DNA from: Bacillus sp. J33
GTDB taxonomy: Bacteria > Bacillota > Bacilli > Bacillales > Cytobacillaceae
DNA: 64,000 bases
Direction: 5' to 3'
Assembly: GCF_000518885.1 (NCBI RefSeq)
Contig: NZ_JAEL01000016.1
Coordinates: 205 to 64,204, forward strand
Shown here: positions 50,053 to 60,180 of the stretch, piece after piece
How the letters are laid out: every line of letters starts with the position of its first letter
Position numbering within the stretch: the stretch's first letter is position 1
Made by a program: the position numbers and the translations under genes
The notes under the pieces: generated by a model
The model's input: the letters and a program-made list of their open reading frames with translations, nothing else
Database searches by the model: none
What the model was told of the DNA's origin: nothing

Positions 50053-50835
50053 GTGAGACATTGGCTAAAAGGAATTATAGCAGCGGCTTTCGTTTTGGTC
50101 CTGGCTGCATGCGGATCAGAGGAAGCGTCTAAAGATGGAATGGACCTTGTAGAAGATGGGAAATTTACGTACGCGGCATCAGGTGAATTCAAACCTTTTA
50201 GTTTTACAAACGATGATGGCAGCATGAGCGGCTTTGATATTGATGTAGCTGAAGCTGTAGCAAAAGAGCTCGGACTTGAGCCGGCTCAGAATAAATTTAA
50301 GTTTGGCGGTATTGTGGAAGGCGTGAAATCTGGCCGTTTTGACGCAGCCGTAGCCAGCCATACGATTACGGAAGAACGTCTAAACGCTGTTAACTTCTCA
50401 ACGCCTTACTATTATTCAGGACCGCAAATCTATGTGCGCCCAGATAGTTCAGTTGAAACGCTGGAAGATTTGGAAGGCATGGAAATTGCGGTATCTAAAG
50501 GTTCTACATACACGGCAAATGCAGAGGAAGTTACGGATAATATTCAGTTTTATGACAGTGATGTTGTAGCTCTGGAAGCTTTGAGCAAAGGGAAGCATGA
50601 TGCTGTTATTACTGACTTCGTAACAGGTAAAGAAGCAATTGGAGCAGGCATGGACATAGAGGGAAAAGAGCTTCTTGGCCGCAGTGAACAGGCAATTGCT
50701 GTTGCAAAGGATAATGAAGAGCTGCTTGAAAAAGTAAATGAAGCTCTTGAAACACTTCGCGAGAATGGAACACTCACAGAAATCAGCAAAAAATATATCG
50801 GTGAAGATATAACGGTTGATCCTGAGAAGGAATAA
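50053..50835 (+). CDS. Amino-acid ABC transporter, substrate-binding lipoprotein
   Basis: 260 residues. Signal helix and lipobox LAAC with lipidated Cys20, then SBP family 3 fold: FTYAASGEFKPFSFTNDDGSMSGFDIDVAEAVAKELG, GRFDAAVASHTITEERLNAVNFSTPYYYSG, GSTYTANAEE. Captures a polar amino acid; the exact substrate cannot be told. GTG at 50053 has AAAGGGGGA 10 nt upstream and leaves a normal signal peptide; starts at 49993/49996 add charged residues before it. First of three genes. Confidence 0.92.
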   Translation: MRHWLKGIIAAAFVLVLAACGSEEASKDGMDLVEDGKFTYAASGEFKPFSFTNDDGSMSGFDIDVAEAVAKELGLEPAQNKFKFGGIVEGVKSGRFDAAVASHTITEERLNAVNFSTPYYYSGPQIYVRPDSSVETLEDLEGMEIAVSKGSTYTANAEEVTDNIQFYDSDVVALEALSKGKHDAVITDFVTGKEAIGAGMDIEGKELLGRSEQAIAVAKDNEELLEKVNEALETLRENGTLTEISKKYIGEDITVDPEKE

Positions 50836-50940
50836 CATTGCGGGCGGATGTGTGTTGAATGCATTCGCCTGTTTTACTTTAGGTTTAACTAAACTAAATA
50901 GAATATCAGACATAATAAGCACCTGATAGGGGGGATCCAT

Positions 50941-51588
50941 GTGGATTTGCTGACTAAATTCATTGATACATATCCCGTATTTTTAAAGGGAATGGTGTTA
51001 ACTTTTCAATTAACAGTGGTAGCGGTTTTTATTGCTATTTTTATAGGATTGTTTTTTGCTTTTTTAAAGATATCAAGAATAAAAGTTTTGGAATGGATTG
51101 CTGATGTTTATGTCTTCCTTGTTAGGGGAACACCGCTGGTTGTGCAAATATTCATTTTCTATTTTGGGTTGACGGCTTTGGATATTTCGCAGTTTTGGTC
51201 TGTTGTGCTTGGACTTGCCTTCCACAACGGAGCTTATATTGCCGAAATTTTTAGAGGTGCCATTCAATCCATTGACAAGGGACAGATGGAAGCAGGCCGC
51301 TCCCTTGGCATGACAGCCGGTTTGGCGATGAGAAGGATTATACTCCCCCAGGCTTTCCGCCGTGCCATGCCGCCGCTTGGCAACCAGTTTATCATTGCTT
51401 TGAAGGATTCTTCGCTGGCTTCCTTCATCGGCATGTACGAGCTCTTTAATGTGGCGACAACATATGGGTCAAACGAATATGACTACATGAGCTATTTGCT
51501 GATCGTAGCTGTTTACTATTTGGTACTTGTACTTATTTTCTCTGTCCTTGTAAATATGGTTGAGAAAAAAATGGCAAGCAGTGATTAA
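50941..51588 (+). CDS. Amino-acid ABC transporter, permease
   Basis: 215 residues. HisMQ-type inner-membrane subunit with about five helices and the EAA loop EAGRSLGMTAGLAMRRIILPQAFRRAMPPLGNQ near 115-150, contacting the ATPase; VFLVRGTPLVVQIFIFYFGL is the family segment. GTG start after GGGGGG. The ATPase gene follows after 9 nt. Confidence 0.94.
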   Translation: MDLLTKFIDTYPVFLKGMVLTFQLTVVAVFIAIFIGLFFAFLKISRIKVLEWIADVYVFLVRGTPLVVQIFIFYFGLTALDISQFWSVVLGLAFHNGAYIAEIFRGAIQSIDKGQMEAGRSLGMTAGLAMRRIILPQAFRRAMPPLGNQFIIALKDSSLASFIGMYELFNVATTYGSNEYDYMSYLLIVAVYYLVLVLIFSVLVNMVEKKMASSD

Positions 51589-51597
51589 GGAGGAAGG

Positions 51598-52341
51598 ATG
51601 CACATGAGTAAATCGTACATGATAAAAGTTGAAAAGCTTAATAAATCTTTCGGTGATTTGCATGTTTTAAAAGATATAGATATGACGGTAAAAGAAAGTG
51701 ATGTAGTTTGCTTAATCGGGGCAAGCGGATCCGGCAAAAGCACGTTGCTCCGCTGCTTGAACTTTCTTGAATTAAAGGATAGCGGAAGCATCATTTTTGA
51801 GGGAGAAAAGGTTGAAAAAGAAACCCATGATTTAAACAAAGTCAGGGAAAAAGTGGGGATGGTATTTCAGCATTTTCATCTTTTCCCTCATATGACCGTT
51901 CTCGAGAATGTGATGGAAGCGCCTTTGCAGGTAAAAAAACGCCCTAAAGATGAAGTTAAGAAAGAAGCTCAAGAGCTTTTACGAAAAGTAGGGCTCTCTG
52001 AAAAGGAAAACGTGTACCCATCAAAGCTTTCGGGTGGACAGAAGCAGCGTGTTGCAATAGCCAGGGCGCTGGCGATGAAACCTGATATCATGCTATTTGA
52101 TGAGCCTACCTCTGCCTTGGACCCCGAGCTGGTAGGAGAAGTTCTTTCAACAATGAAGGAACTGGCTGAAGAAGGGATGACGATGGTAGTTGTTACCCAT
52201 GAAATGGGATTTGCCAAGGAAGTCGCAGATTGGGCGGTCTATATGCATGATGGAAGAATAGTGGAAGTAGGGCACCCGGAGGATCTGTTTAATAACCCAA
52301 AGGAAGAAAGAACCAAGAACTTTTTAGATTCTGTTTTATAG
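51598..52341 (+). CDS. Amino-acid ABC transporter, ATP-binding protein
   Basis: 247 residues. Walker [15 protein letters not shown]-loop [13 protein letters not shown], signature [16 protein letters not shown], Walker [16 protein letters not shown]-loop [10 protein letters not shown]: a GlnQ/HisP-type ATPase. AAGGAGGAAGG overlaps the permease stop. ATG at 51598 is 4 nt from AGGAGG and the in-frame ATG at 51604 is 10 nt away; either may serve. No counterpart at this place in B. subtilis. Confidence 0.94.
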   Translation: MHMSKSYMIKVEKLNKSFGDLHVLKDIDMTVKESDVVCLIGASGSGKSTLLRCLNFLELKDSGSIIFEGEKVEKETHDLNKVREKVGMVFQHFHLFPHMTVLENVMEAPLQVKKRPKDEVKKEAQELLRKVGLSEKENVYPSKLSGGQKQRVAIARALAMKPDIMLFDEPTSALDPELVGEVLSTMKELAEEGMTMVVVTHEMGFAKEVADWAVYMHDGRIVEVGHPEDLFNNPKEERTKNFLDSVL

Positions 52342-52344
52342 AAG

Positions 52345-52374
52345 AAAAGACAGGGGAGAAGCCCCTGTCTTTTT
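52345..52374. terminator. Bidirectional terminator, ABC transporter / ysxD
   Basis: Perfect 12-bp stem AAAAGACAGGGG (52345-52356) and CCCCTGTCTTTT (52362-52373) with a loop of five. It abuts the ysxD stop on the minus strand. Confidence 0.92.
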
Positions 52375-52858
52375 ACTTTTTCTTTATGATTAGGAAATAC
52401 AGGCCCAGAAGAATTAAAAGAACCGGCCAAAAGCGCCAGGCAGCCGAAACTCCGTTTTCGAGAAGGCCCAACCATTCAATGACCCTGTCATAAAAAAGCA
52501 GCATGGCGGCAAGAATTAAAAATAAGATGCCCTGGAACAGGCCAGTTCCTGTTTTTTGATGGCGAAGCAGAAAACCCAGTGCAATAATCAAAATGAAAAT
52601 TCCTATATGATCCGGCCATATATCAAGGCGGTTCACGACATGGAAATGCAGGCCAAATCCAGCTAAAATAACACCTGGCAGAATGGCTTCATAGTCTCTG
52701 GCTCCGTATGCCTGAAATAAAAATGCGGCCCCCACGATGATAAGAAGCGTTGGCCACGTATAAAATGGCTGCAGGGCATCAAAATTAGTTTGCTGGAGGA
52801 AGAAGTATGCTCCAAAGCCGATTAAAATGATTCCCGGGAAAATACGCTGATTTTTCAT
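52373..52858 (-). CDS. ysxD: YsxD-like membrane protein
   Basis: 161 residues, largely hydrophobic: helices at about 6-20, 31-44, 55-75, 85-105, 108-125 and 140-158, with the FPGIILIGFGAYFFLQQ and WPTLLIIVGAAFL repeats typical of LiaI/LiaF-like (DUF5668-type) membrane modules. The C-terminus is KKK. Assignment to ysxD rests on position before hemA and membrane character. Start at ATG 52858 (GGAAGTGGTG upstream) rather than GTG 52885. Confidence 0.65.
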   Translation of the reverse strand: MKNQRIFPGIILIGFGAYFFLQQTNFDALQPFYTWPTLLIIVGAAFLFQAYGARDYEAILPGVILAGFGLHFHVVNRLDIWPDHIGIFILIIALGFLLRHQKTGTGLFQGILFLILAAMLLFYDRVIEWLGLLENGVSAAWRFWPVLLILLGLYFLIIKKK

Positions 52859-52963
52859 AAAAACACCACTTCCAATAAGGTTCACTTGAATCTGGCAAGT
52901 TTTTTTGTTACTGTACTTAAGGGACTATTTGTCTTTTAAGAAGATAAGAAAGAATTAAATTTG

Positions 52964-53042
52964 AACTCCGTGAACTGTCTATCTCCAGCGCCTACCCACT
53001 CGAGCTTGTCGGGGGCGGGCAAGGCGCTTGCGCTTTTCTTAT
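52964..53042. repeat. R3 repeat, short copy, upstream of hemA
   Basis: From GAACTGTCTATCTCCAGCG to GGCGCTTGCGCTTTTCTT with a shortened middle (CTCGAGCTTGTCGGGGGCGGG). Confidence 0.65.
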
Positions 53043-53110
53043 CACAAACATATTAACATATGTGTTCAATTTCTGTTCACATTTTAGCATTAAATGAAAA
53101 AATAGAAATG

Positions 53111-53125
53111 TTATAATTATAATTA
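53111..53125. promoter_or_regulatory. PerR-box-like site at hemA
   Basis: TTATAATTATAATTA matches TTATAATNATTATAA at 12 of the 14 defined positions and overlaps a TATAAT -10 (53112-53117). hemA is in the PerR regulon in B. subtilis. Confidence 0.65.
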
Positions 53126-53163
53126 GTTGAACTATGCAATCTATCTGGGGGTGTCAATTTCAA

Positions 53164-54510
53164 ATGCATATATTGGTCGTCGGTCTAAATTATAAAACTG
53201 CCCCTGTTGAAATTCGTGAACGTCTAACCTTTAATTCTTCACAATTGGGCGATGCGATGAAGACACTGAATAATAAAAAGAGCATTCTTGAAAATGTAAT
53301 CCTGTCTACTTGCAATCGTACCGAAATTTATGCAGTGGTAGACCAGCTTCATACTGGCCGTTATTATATAAAGGAATTTTTGGCTGAGCAATTTAATATA
53401 GATCAAAGCGAATTTTCACCTTTCCTGTTCATCTATGAAGAGGATGGGGCTATTGAGCATTTATTTAAAGTTGCATGCGGCCTTAATTCCATGATTCTAG
53501 GCGAAACACAAATTTTAGGACAGGTTAGGTCAAGCTTTCTGGAAGCGCAATCAGAAAACACGACGGGTACAGTATTCAACCAGCTGTTTAAACAAGCGGT
53601 AACACTTGCAAAGCGTGCTCATTCAGAAACTGAAATAGGAGCCAATGCCGTTTCTGTCAGCTACGCAGCTGTAGAGTTGGCTAAAAAGATATTCGGTACA
53701 CTTGAAAATAAACATGTCCTAATATTAGGAGCCGGCAAAATGGGTGAACTTGCAATCCAGAACCTTCATGCGAATGGGGCAAGCAAAGTCACTGTCATTA
53801 ACCGTACGTATGAAAAAGCCAAAGGCCTTGCAGACCGCTACGCTGGAGAAGCAAAGACATTAGCTGAGCTTCAGTGTGCCCTTATTGATGCTGATATTTT
53901 AATCAGCTCAACTGGTGCAAAAGATTTTGTTATTACCAAGGACATGATGGCAAACGTAGAAAAAATGCGCAAGGGCAAGCCGCTGTTTATGGTGGATATT
54001 GCCGTACCTAGGGACTTGGATCCCAAGCTTGCCGAATTAGATAGCATATTCCTGTATGATATTGATGATCTCGAGGGAATTGTCGAAGCAAACCTTCAAG
54101 AACGCAAAAAGGCGGCTTCAAAAATTCAGCTAATGATTGAAGGGGAAATTGTTGAGTTTAAACAATGGCTGAATTTGCTTGGCGTTGTCCCAGTTATTTC
54201 TGCACTGCGTGAGAAAGCACTGGCTATACAGAGTGAAACTATGACAAGCATTGAAAGAAAGCTGCCGCACTTGAGTGATCGTGATAAAAAGGTGTTAAAT
54301 AAGCATACAAAGAGCATTATCAATCAGCTATTAAAAGATCCTATTTTACAAGCTAAAGAAATGGCTGGACAGAAAGATTCCGATCAGGCATTAGATTTAT
54401 TTGTAAAAATCTTTAATCTAGAAGAACTTGTTTCAGAGCAGCAGAACGTGTACGCAGCTAAACCAAAGCACGCAATCGCTCAAACGCCGCAGGCTTCCTT
54501 TCAATCATAA
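53164..54510 (+). CDS. hemA: Glutamyl-tRNA reductase
   Basis: 448 residues (B. subtilis 455). First step of heme synthesis by the C5 route. [16 protein letters not shown], catalytic Cys50 in [34 protein letters not shown] site [17 protein letters not shown], dimerisation helices at the C-terminus. ATG at 53164; an in-frame ATG at 53134 overlaps the ribosome site region and is rejected. Heads hemAXCDBL. Confidence 0.96.
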   Translation: MHILVVGLNYKTAPVEIRERLTFNSSQLGDAMKTLNNKKSILENVILSTCNRTEIYAVVDQLHTGRYYIKEFLAEQFNIDQSEFSPFLFIYEEDGAIEHLFKVACGLNSMILGETQILGQVRSSFLEAQSENTTGTVFNQLFKQAVTLAKRAHSETEIGANAVSVSYAAVELAKKIFGTLENKHVLILGAGKMGELAIQNLHANGASKVTVINRTYEKAKGLADRYAGEAKTLAELQCALIDADILISSTGAKDFVITKDMMANVEKMRKGKPLFMVDIAVPRDLDPKLAELDSIFLYDIDDLEGIVEANLQERKKAASKIQLMIEGEIVEFKQWLNLLGVVPVISALREKALAIQSETMTSIERKLPHLSDRDKKVLNKHTKSIINQLLKDPILQAKEMAGQKDSDQALDLFVKIFNLEELVSEQQNVYAAKPKHAIAQTPQASFQS

Positions 54511-54784
54511 AGTGAAACTAGCCATCAGCAGGGGGTTCTTTCGTCCCCGCTGATGGCTAGTTGAGGCCCGCGCGATGCGGGTCACTCAGACGCTGCCACA
54601 GGACAAGGAAGGCTACAGCAGCGATACATCGCACAACCGAAAGCGATTGCTTTTGGGAGGACTTGGCGTCTTTAGTCTGAGTTCTGATCATCGGGCTTTT
54701 ACGGGCAGTTGAACCCCCGCTTTCCTTTATTGTCCCCTCAAAGTCTTGAAGTGGGGGTCTTACTGCCCGCTAATGTGGGATAAA
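54511..54784 (+). repeat. R4 hairpin-bounded repeat, long copy
   Basis: Starts AGTGAAACTAGCCATCAG directly after the hemA stop. First hairpin CCATCAGC...GCTGATGG (about 54522-54556); second unit CGGGCAGTTGAACCCCC...TGGGGGTCTTACTGCCCG; ends GGGATAAAA. Compared with the copy at 63071 it carries an extra 125 nt (54565-54689) containing ACTCAGAC (54584) and its complement GTCTGAGT (54675). Confidence 0.75.
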
Positions 54785-54797
54785 AGGGGTTCTGTCC

Positions 54798-55631
54798 ATG
54801 TCTGATATATTTATGACACGGCTGCATGAATTTACGGTGGTTCTGTATGCCTTGTGTGTCCTTTTATATTTTATCGATTTTCTTCATCATAACCGGAAGG
54901 CGAACCGAATTGCCTTCTGGTTACTTGCATTTGTATGGGTATTGCAAACTGTTTTCCTTGTTTTATATATGATCAATACAGGCAGATTCCCTGTATTGAC
55001 CATTTTTGAGGGTCTTTATTTTTATGCCTGGGTGCTAATTACACTCTCACTTGGGATAAACCGGCTTCTCAGGGTCGACTTTATCGTCTTTTTTACAAAT
55101 GTTCTTGGCTTCATTATTATGGCCATCCATACATTCGCACCGGTACAGATTGATTCGGCAGTAAAGGCACAGCAGCTGATCTCGGAACTTTTGCTGATCC
55201 ATATAACCGTTGCGATTCTTTCATATGGGGCTTTCTCGCTTTCCTTTGTTTTTTCCCTACTCTATTTAATTCAATATGACTTGCTTAAAAGGAAAAAATG
55301 GGGAACAAGATTGCTCCGGATAGCAGATTTATCAAAGCTTGAACATATGTCGTATGTATTAAACGTCATCGGGGTACCTATGCTGATGATAAGCTTAATA
55401 TTGGGCATTCAATGGGCGTATCTGAAAGTGCCCGATATGATATGGTACGATTCAAAAGTAATCGGATCCTTCATTGTCCTTGCTTTATACAGCATTTATC
55501 TTTATATGAAGGTTGGAAAAGGCTTGTATGGAAAATCATTGGCACTTTGGAATTTAGCTTCTTTTCTGATTGTGTTAATAAATTTCTTTCTCTTTGGTAA
55601 ACTTTCATCTTTTCATTTTTGGTATTCTTAA
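54798..55631 (+). CDS. hemX: HemX, membrane protein of the hem operon
   Basis: 277 residues (B. subtilis 276). Eight-helix cytochrome c assembly (CcsA/ResC-like) fold; helices at about 9-25, 35-55, 65-83, 92-110, 130-155, 182-205, 217-235 and 248-265. HemX lowers HemA level in B. subtilis. AAAAGGGG ribosome site just after R4. Confidence 0.93.
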   Translation: MSDIFMTRLHEFTVVLYALCVLLYFIDFLHHNRKANRIAFWLLAFVWVLQTVFLVLYMINTGRFPVLTIFEGLYFYAWVLITLSLGINRLLRVDFIVFFTNVLGFIIMAIHTFAPVQIDSAVKAQQLISELLLIHITVAILSYGAFSLSFVFSLLYLIQYDLLKRKKWGTRLLRIADLSKLEHMSYVLNVIGVPMLMISLILGIQWAYLKVPDMIWYDSKVIGSFIVLALYSIYLYMKVGKGLYGKSLALWNLASFLIVLINFFLFGKLSSFHFWYS

Positions 55632-55684
55632 AGACCGGCTGCCATTCGTTTTTATGGCCAGCTGGACAAAAGCAGGAGGCTGTC

Positions 55685-56620
55685 ATGAGAAAAATAATTG
55701 TAGGTTCAAGACGAAGCAAGCTAGCGCTTACACAAACAAAATGGGTCATCAATCAATTGAAAAGCATCGATCCTTCCTTTGAATTTGAAGTAAAAGAAAT
55801 CGTAACGAAGGGAGATAAAATACTTGACGTTACACTCTCCAAGGTTGGAGGAAAAGGACTATTTGTTAAAGAAATCGAGCAGGCTATGCTTGATAAAGAA
55901 ATTGATATGGCAGTACATAGCATGAAGGATATGCCGGCTGTTCTTCCAGAAGGACTTGTCATTGGCAGCATCCCTGAAAGGGAAGACCATCGCGATGCTC
56001 TTATATCAAAAGGGCATGTAAAACTCAGTGAATTAAAAGCCGGATCAGTAATCGGTACAAGCAGCTTGCGCAGAGGGGCACAAATACTAGCCCAGCGCCC
56101 TGATTTGGAGATTAAATGGATCAGGGGGAACATAGATACGAGATTAGCCAAGCTCGAGACAGAAGAATATGATGCCATCATTCTTGCAGCAGCCGGTCTT
56201 TCCAGAATGGGATGGGCTTCTGATGTCGTCACAGAATTCCTTGAGCCGGCTGTATGTGTGCCTGCTGTCGGCCAGGGTGCCCTATCTATTGAGTGCCGGG
56301 AAAGTGATGAAGATCTTCTTGCCTTGCTTGAAAAGTTCACATGCAGTGAAACAAGCCAAACAGTACGGGCGGAACGGGCGTTTCTTCATAAAATGGAGGG
56401 CGGATGCCAGGTGCCGATCGCAGGTTATGCCACGCTGGATGAATCTGGTGAAATTCATTTAACCGGCCTAGTCGGTTCTCCTGATGGAAAGGTTATTTAT
56501 AAGGAGACACTTAAAGGCTCAAACCCGGAAGAAGTTGGGGTTAAAATGGCTCAGAAGTTAACTGAACAGGGGGCAAAAGGGTTAATTGACAGAGTGAAAG
56601 AGGAGCTTGACGGGCAATGA
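55685..56620 (+). CDS. hemC: Porphobilinogen deaminase
   Basis: 311 residues. Builds hydroxymethylbilane. [52 protein letters not shown], and Cys241 in [11 protein letters not shown] that holds the dipyrromethane cofactor. ATG at 55685 follows GCAGGAGG; the longer in-frame start at 55619 lies in the hemX end. Confidence 0.96.
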   Translation: MRKIIVGSRRSKLALTQTKWVINQLKSIDPSFEFEVKEIVTKGDKILDVTLSKVGGKGLFVKEIEQAMLDKEIDMAVHSMKDMPAVLPEGLVIGSIPEREDHRDALISKGHVKLSELKAGSVIGTSSLRRGAQILAQRPDLEIKWIRGNIDTRLAKLETEEYDAIILAAAGLSRMGWASDVVTEFLEPAVCVPAVGQGALSIECRESDEDLLALLEKFTCSETSQTVRAERAFLHKMEGGCQVPIAGYATLDESGEIHLTGLVGSPDGKVIYKETLKGSNPEEVGVKMAQKLTEQGAKGLIDRVKEELDGQ

Positions 56621-57402
56621 CCCTTGCCTCCCCTTTAAAAGGCATGACTGTTTTGGTGCCAAGAGGGAAGAAGCAGGCACAAACCTATTCCAAGCTGATC
56701 AAAAGCTATGGAGGGATACCGGTTGAGATTCCCTTGATTGCTTTTATGCCTTTGCGGAATTCGGAATCCTTTTCTGAAGCCTGTAAAAGGATTCACACAT
56801 ATGACTGGCTTATTTTTACCAGTAAAACAGCAGTTGAAGCTTTTTTTGACCATGACTTGCCTATTAGTAAACCTTTGCCGAAAGTAGCGGTTATAGGTGA
56901 AAAGACGAAAAGCAGCCTTCTTGATAGGGGAATTAATGTTGATTTTTCACCCAGGCAGTATGTTGCTGAAGGATTTGTTGAGGATTTTCTGCCTTTCATA
57001 GAAAAAGGAATGAAAGTACTGGTTCCCAAGGGTAACCTTGCGCGTGACTATATAGCCTCTTCCCTTTCCGAAAAAGGCGCCAAGGTTGATGAAATTATCG
57101 TTTATGAAACGATTTTCCCAAAGGACAGCATCGGCCTGTTAAATAATCAGCTTTCAGGGAAAGGGATCGATATCCTGACATTTACAAGCCCTTCGACTGT
57201 AGATCATTTTATGAGGGCTGTAAAAGAACTCGGATATCAAGATGCATTAAAGAACAGCTTGGTAGGCTGCATTGGCCCCGTTACAAAAGAACGAGCAGAG
57301 GATTATGGCCTGCATGTTCATGCAGTTCCAGAAGAGTTTACAGTATATAGCATGTTGAAATCCATTATTGAATATTTGGAAGAAAACAGGAGGGGAAATT
57401 AA
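56617..57402 (+). CDS. hemD: Uroporphyrinogen-III synthase
   Basis: 261 residues; cyclises hydroxymethylbilane with D-ring inversion. Low-conservation family; recognisable [45 protein letters not shown] and [16 protein letters not shown]. Overlaps hemC by 4 nt and hemB by 1 nt. Confidence 0.93.
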   Translation: MTLASPLKGMTVLVPRGKKQAQTYSKLIKSYGGIPVEIPLIAFMPLRNSESFSEACKRIHTYDWLIFTSKTAVEAFFDHDLPISKPLPKVAVIGEKTKSSLLDRGINVDFSPRQYVAEGFVEDFLPFIEKGMKVLVPKGNLARDYIASSLSEKGAKVDEIIVYETIFPKDSIGLLNNQLSGKGIDILTFTSPSTVDHFMRAVKELGYQDALKNSLVGCIGPVTKERAEDYGLHVHAVPEEFTVYSMLKSIIEYLEENRRGN

Positions 57403-58379
57403 TGGATCTACAATTCACCAGGCATAGACGCCTTCGCCAAACTTCTAATATGAGAGCGCTTGTCCGTGAAAATTTCTTGCGGACTGAGGATTTAATTTAT
57501 CCGATATTTGCTGCGGAAGGCAATGATATTAAAAGAGAAATTCCTTCCATGCCGGGTATATACAACTTATCATTGGACCATTTAGAAGAAGAAATGAATG
57601 AAGTCGTTTCTCTTGGAATTAAATCCGTGTTGTTATTCGGGATTCCTAAAGAGAAGGATGCTTGCGGGCAGCAGGCTTATCATGACCATGGGATCGTGCA
57701 GGAAGCAACAAGGTTCATTAAGTCAAAGTTTCCTGAAATCATCGTAATTGCGGATACATGCCTTTGCGAATATACGGACCATGGCCATTGCGGACTGATT
57801 GAAAATGGGGAAGTGCTAAATGATGCATCGCTTGAATTGCTTGTGCAGACTGCTGTCAGCCAGGCCAAGGCGGGTGCAGATATTATTGCCCCTTCAAACA
57901 TGATGGATGGCTTTACAGCTGCGATCCGTGCAGGACTTGATGAAGCTGGCTTTGAAAATATCCCGGTTATGTCTTACGCTGTAAAATATGCGTCTGCATT
58001 TTATGGGCCTTTCCGCGATGCTGCTGACAGCACTCCGCAATTTGGCGACCGCAAAGCATATCAGATGGATCCTGCCAACCGTATGGAGGCATTGCGGGAA
58101 GCTGAATCTGATTTAATGGAGGGAGCGGACTTCCTTATTGTAAAACCAGGAATGCCATACCTTGATATTGTCCGCGATGTAAAAAACAATATAAACCTTC
58201 CGATTGTCATTTATAATGTTAGCGGTGAATATTCAATGGTAAAAGCTGCTGCACAGAATGGCTGGATCGATGAAGAGAAGATTGTAATGGAAATGCTAAC
58301 AGGCATGAAACGTGCTGGAAGTGACTTAATCATTACCTACCATGCAAAAGATGCAGCAAGATGGTTAAAGGAACAGTAA
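57402..58379 (+). CDS. hemB: Delta-aminolevulinic acid dehydratase (porphobilinogen synthase)
   Basis: 325 residues. Condenses two [22 protein letters not shown], metal-type segment [15 protein letters not shown] (cysteine-rich, zinc type), [16 protein letters not shown], Schiff-base lysines in [18 protein letters not shown] and [22 protein letters not shown]. Starts in the last base of the hemD stop. Confidence 0.96.
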   Translation: MDLQFTRHRRLRQTSNMRALVRENFLRTEDLIYPIFAAEGNDIKREIPSMPGIYNLSLDHLEEEMNEVVSLGIKSVLLFGIPKEKDACGQQAYHDHGIVQEATRFIKSKFPEIIVIADTCLCEYTDHGHCGLIENGEVLNDASLELLVQTAVSQAKAGADIIAPSNMMDGFTAAIRAGLDEAGFENIPVMSYAVKYASAFYGPFRDAADSTPQFGDRKAYQMDPANRMEALREAESDLMEGADFLIVKPGMPYLDIVRDVKNNINLPIVIYNVSGEYSMVKAAAQNGWIDEEKIVMEMLTGMKRAGSDLIITYHAKDAARWLKEQ

Positions 58380-58425
58380 GAAAAGCGGAGATCGCGTGGT
58401 TTGACTTAAACCTTGTGCAGATGAC
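58379..58425. repeat. R3 fragment after hemB
   Basis: AAGAAAAGCGGAGATCGCG starts at the last base of the hemB stop codon, as the R3 arm does after tig. The rest of the repeat is not recognisable. Confidence 0.45.
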
Positions 58426-58498
58426 ACCTGAATTTAGATACTATTAAAGTTGAATAATAACATTTATTAAATTCCTATAAAATGAAAAGAGGGATGAT

Positions 58499-59785
58499 AT
58501 GCGCTCTTACGAAAAGTCTATTGAAGCTTTCAAGGAAGCTGGCGAATTAATGCCTGGAGGAGTTAACTCCCCTGTCCGGGCATTTAAATCAGTTAACATG
58601 GATCCGATTTTCATGGAACGGGGAAAAGGATCAAAAATCTATGATATTGATGGAAATGAATATATTGATTATGTTTTATCCTGGGGACCTTTAATCCTGG
58701 GCCATACAAATGATCGTGTTGTAGAGTCAATAAAGAAGGTTGCCGAAATGGGGACAAGCTTCGGGGCGCCTACTGAAATTGAAAATGAACTTGCCAAGCT
58801 GGTCATTGACCGTGTACCATCCATTGAAGTGGTCCGCATGGTTTCTTCAGGTACAGAGGCAACAATGAGTGCCTTGAGATTAGCCCGTGGCTATACCGGC
58901 CGAAATAAAATCATGAAATTCGAAGGCTGCTACCATGGCCATGGTGATTCCCTCTTAATTAAAGCGGGTTCCGGTGTGGCAACTCTTGGACTTCCTGACA
59001 GCCCTGGTGTACCTGAGGGTGTTGCAAAAAATACGATTACCGTACCATACAATGACCTTGAAAGTGTAAGGTATGCTTTTGAGCAATTTGGTGAAGACAT
59101 TGCAGGGGTTATTGTTGAGCCTGTTGCTGGAAACATGGGAGTAGTGCCTCCGCAGCCAGGCTTCCTTGAAGGCTTAAGAGACATTACTGAACAAAATGGT
59201 TCTTTGCTGATCTTTGATGAGGTAATGACCGGTTTCCGTGTTGGCTACAATTGTGCTCAGGGATACTTTAATGTAACACCAGATCTAACTTGTCTCGGAA
59301 AAGTTATTGGGGGAGGCCTGCCTGTAGGTGCCTATGGCGGAAAAGCTGAAATCATGAAGCAAATTGCTCCCAGCGGACCAATTTATCAGGCAGGCACTTT
59401 ATCCGGCAACCCGCTTGCGATGACAGCCGGCTTTGAGACGCTAAGCCAGCTGACGCCTGAGTCATATAAAGAATTCGAACGTAAGGCAGACAGACTGGAA
59501 GAGGGCTTAAAAGCTGCTGCGGAAAAGTATGATATCCCTCATACAATTAACCGCGCTGGATCCATGATCGGTTTCTTCTTTACGAATGAAGATGTTATTA
59601 ATTATGAAAAGGCTAAAACATCCAATTTAGAATACTTTGCAGAATACTACAGGGAAATGGCAAATCAGGGTATCTTCCTTCCGCCTTCCCAATTTGAAGG
59701 GCTTTTCCTCTCAACCGCTCATACAGATGAAGATATAGAGAAAACGATCAAAGCAGCTGAAAAGGCATTTTCGAAACTAAAATAA
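58499..59785 (+). CDS. hemL: Glutamate-1-semialdehyde 2,1-aminomutase
   Basis: 428 residues. PLP enzyme forming [62 protein letters not shown] and PLP Lys268 in [15 protein letters not shown]. Last gene of the hem operon. Confidence 0.96.
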   Translation: MRSYEKSIEAFKEAGELMPGGVNSPVRAFKSVNMDPIFMERGKGSKIYDIDGNEYIDYVLSWGPLILGHTNDRVVESIKKVAEMGTSFGAPTEIENELAKLVIDRVPSIEVVRMVSSGTEATMSALRLARGYTGRNKIMKFEGCYHGHGDSLLIKAGSGVATLGLPDSPGVPEGVAKNTITVPYNDLESVRYAFEQFGEDIAGVIVEPVAGNMGVVPPQPGFLEGLRDITEQNGSLLIFDEVMTGFRVGYNCAQGYFNVTPDLTCLGKVIGGGLPVGAYGGKAEIMKQIAPSGPIYQAGTLSGNPLAMTAGFETLSQLTPESYKEFERKADRLEEGLKAAAEKYDIPHTINRAGSMIGFFFTNEDVINYEKAKTSNLEYFAEYYREMANQGIFLPPSQFEGLFLSTAHTDEDIEKTIKAAEKAFSKLK

Positions 59786-59793
59786 GTACCACC

Positions 59794-59824
59794 TAACACT
59801 CATCAAATTGATGGGTGTTTTTTA
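59794..59824 (+). terminator. Terminator of the hem operon
   Basis: ACACTCATCAA and TTGATGGGTGT (one G-T pair) with six T. Confidence 0.9.
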
Positions 59825-59866
59825 TTTAATTACTGTATTAAAGCGTATTGTTGTTTTTAAAAGGTT

Positions 59867-60050
59867 GGCTCTGTTAAACTCGCCTGTTGATTTCCCTCCA
59901 GGAGCTCAAGCTGTCAGCGGGCGGTCCGGCGCTCCTCGGCACATTCGTGCCTGTTGGGTCTCCCTTTGACACGCTCCTCCCGCAGGAGTCTCGCACCTTC
60001 CGCTCCAATCAACAGGGTGCTAAAAGTCAACAATCAGCTTTAACACAGCC
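59867..60050 (+). mobile_element. R2 MITE-like element, 184-bp copy
   Basis: Ends GGCTCTGTTAAACTCGCC and TCAGCTTTAACACAGCC are imperfect inverted repeats. Flanking octamers AAAAGGTT (59859-59866) and AAAAGGCA (60051-60058) agree at 6 of 8. The interior is GC-rich with GTGCC/GGCAC-type hairpins and shares the GGCGAAGCC-like core layout of R1. A 60-codon frame inside it has no ribosome site. Confidence 0.75.
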
Positions 60051-60180
60051 AAAAGGCAAGGAAAGCTAACTAAAAGAATCTTTATATGCTTAATTTTTCT
60101 AATCATAAAGTATATAAAACCCTCATAGGATTGTTAATGACATAGTGATTAAACGTGAAGATGTGAAGGGAGGAGTCGCT

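Noticed and set aside
55753-56340. 195-codon open frame on the minus strand
   Set aside because: Antisense shadow of hemC.
59887-60069. 60-codon open frame before spoVID
   Set aside because: Lies in the R2 element without a ribosome site.
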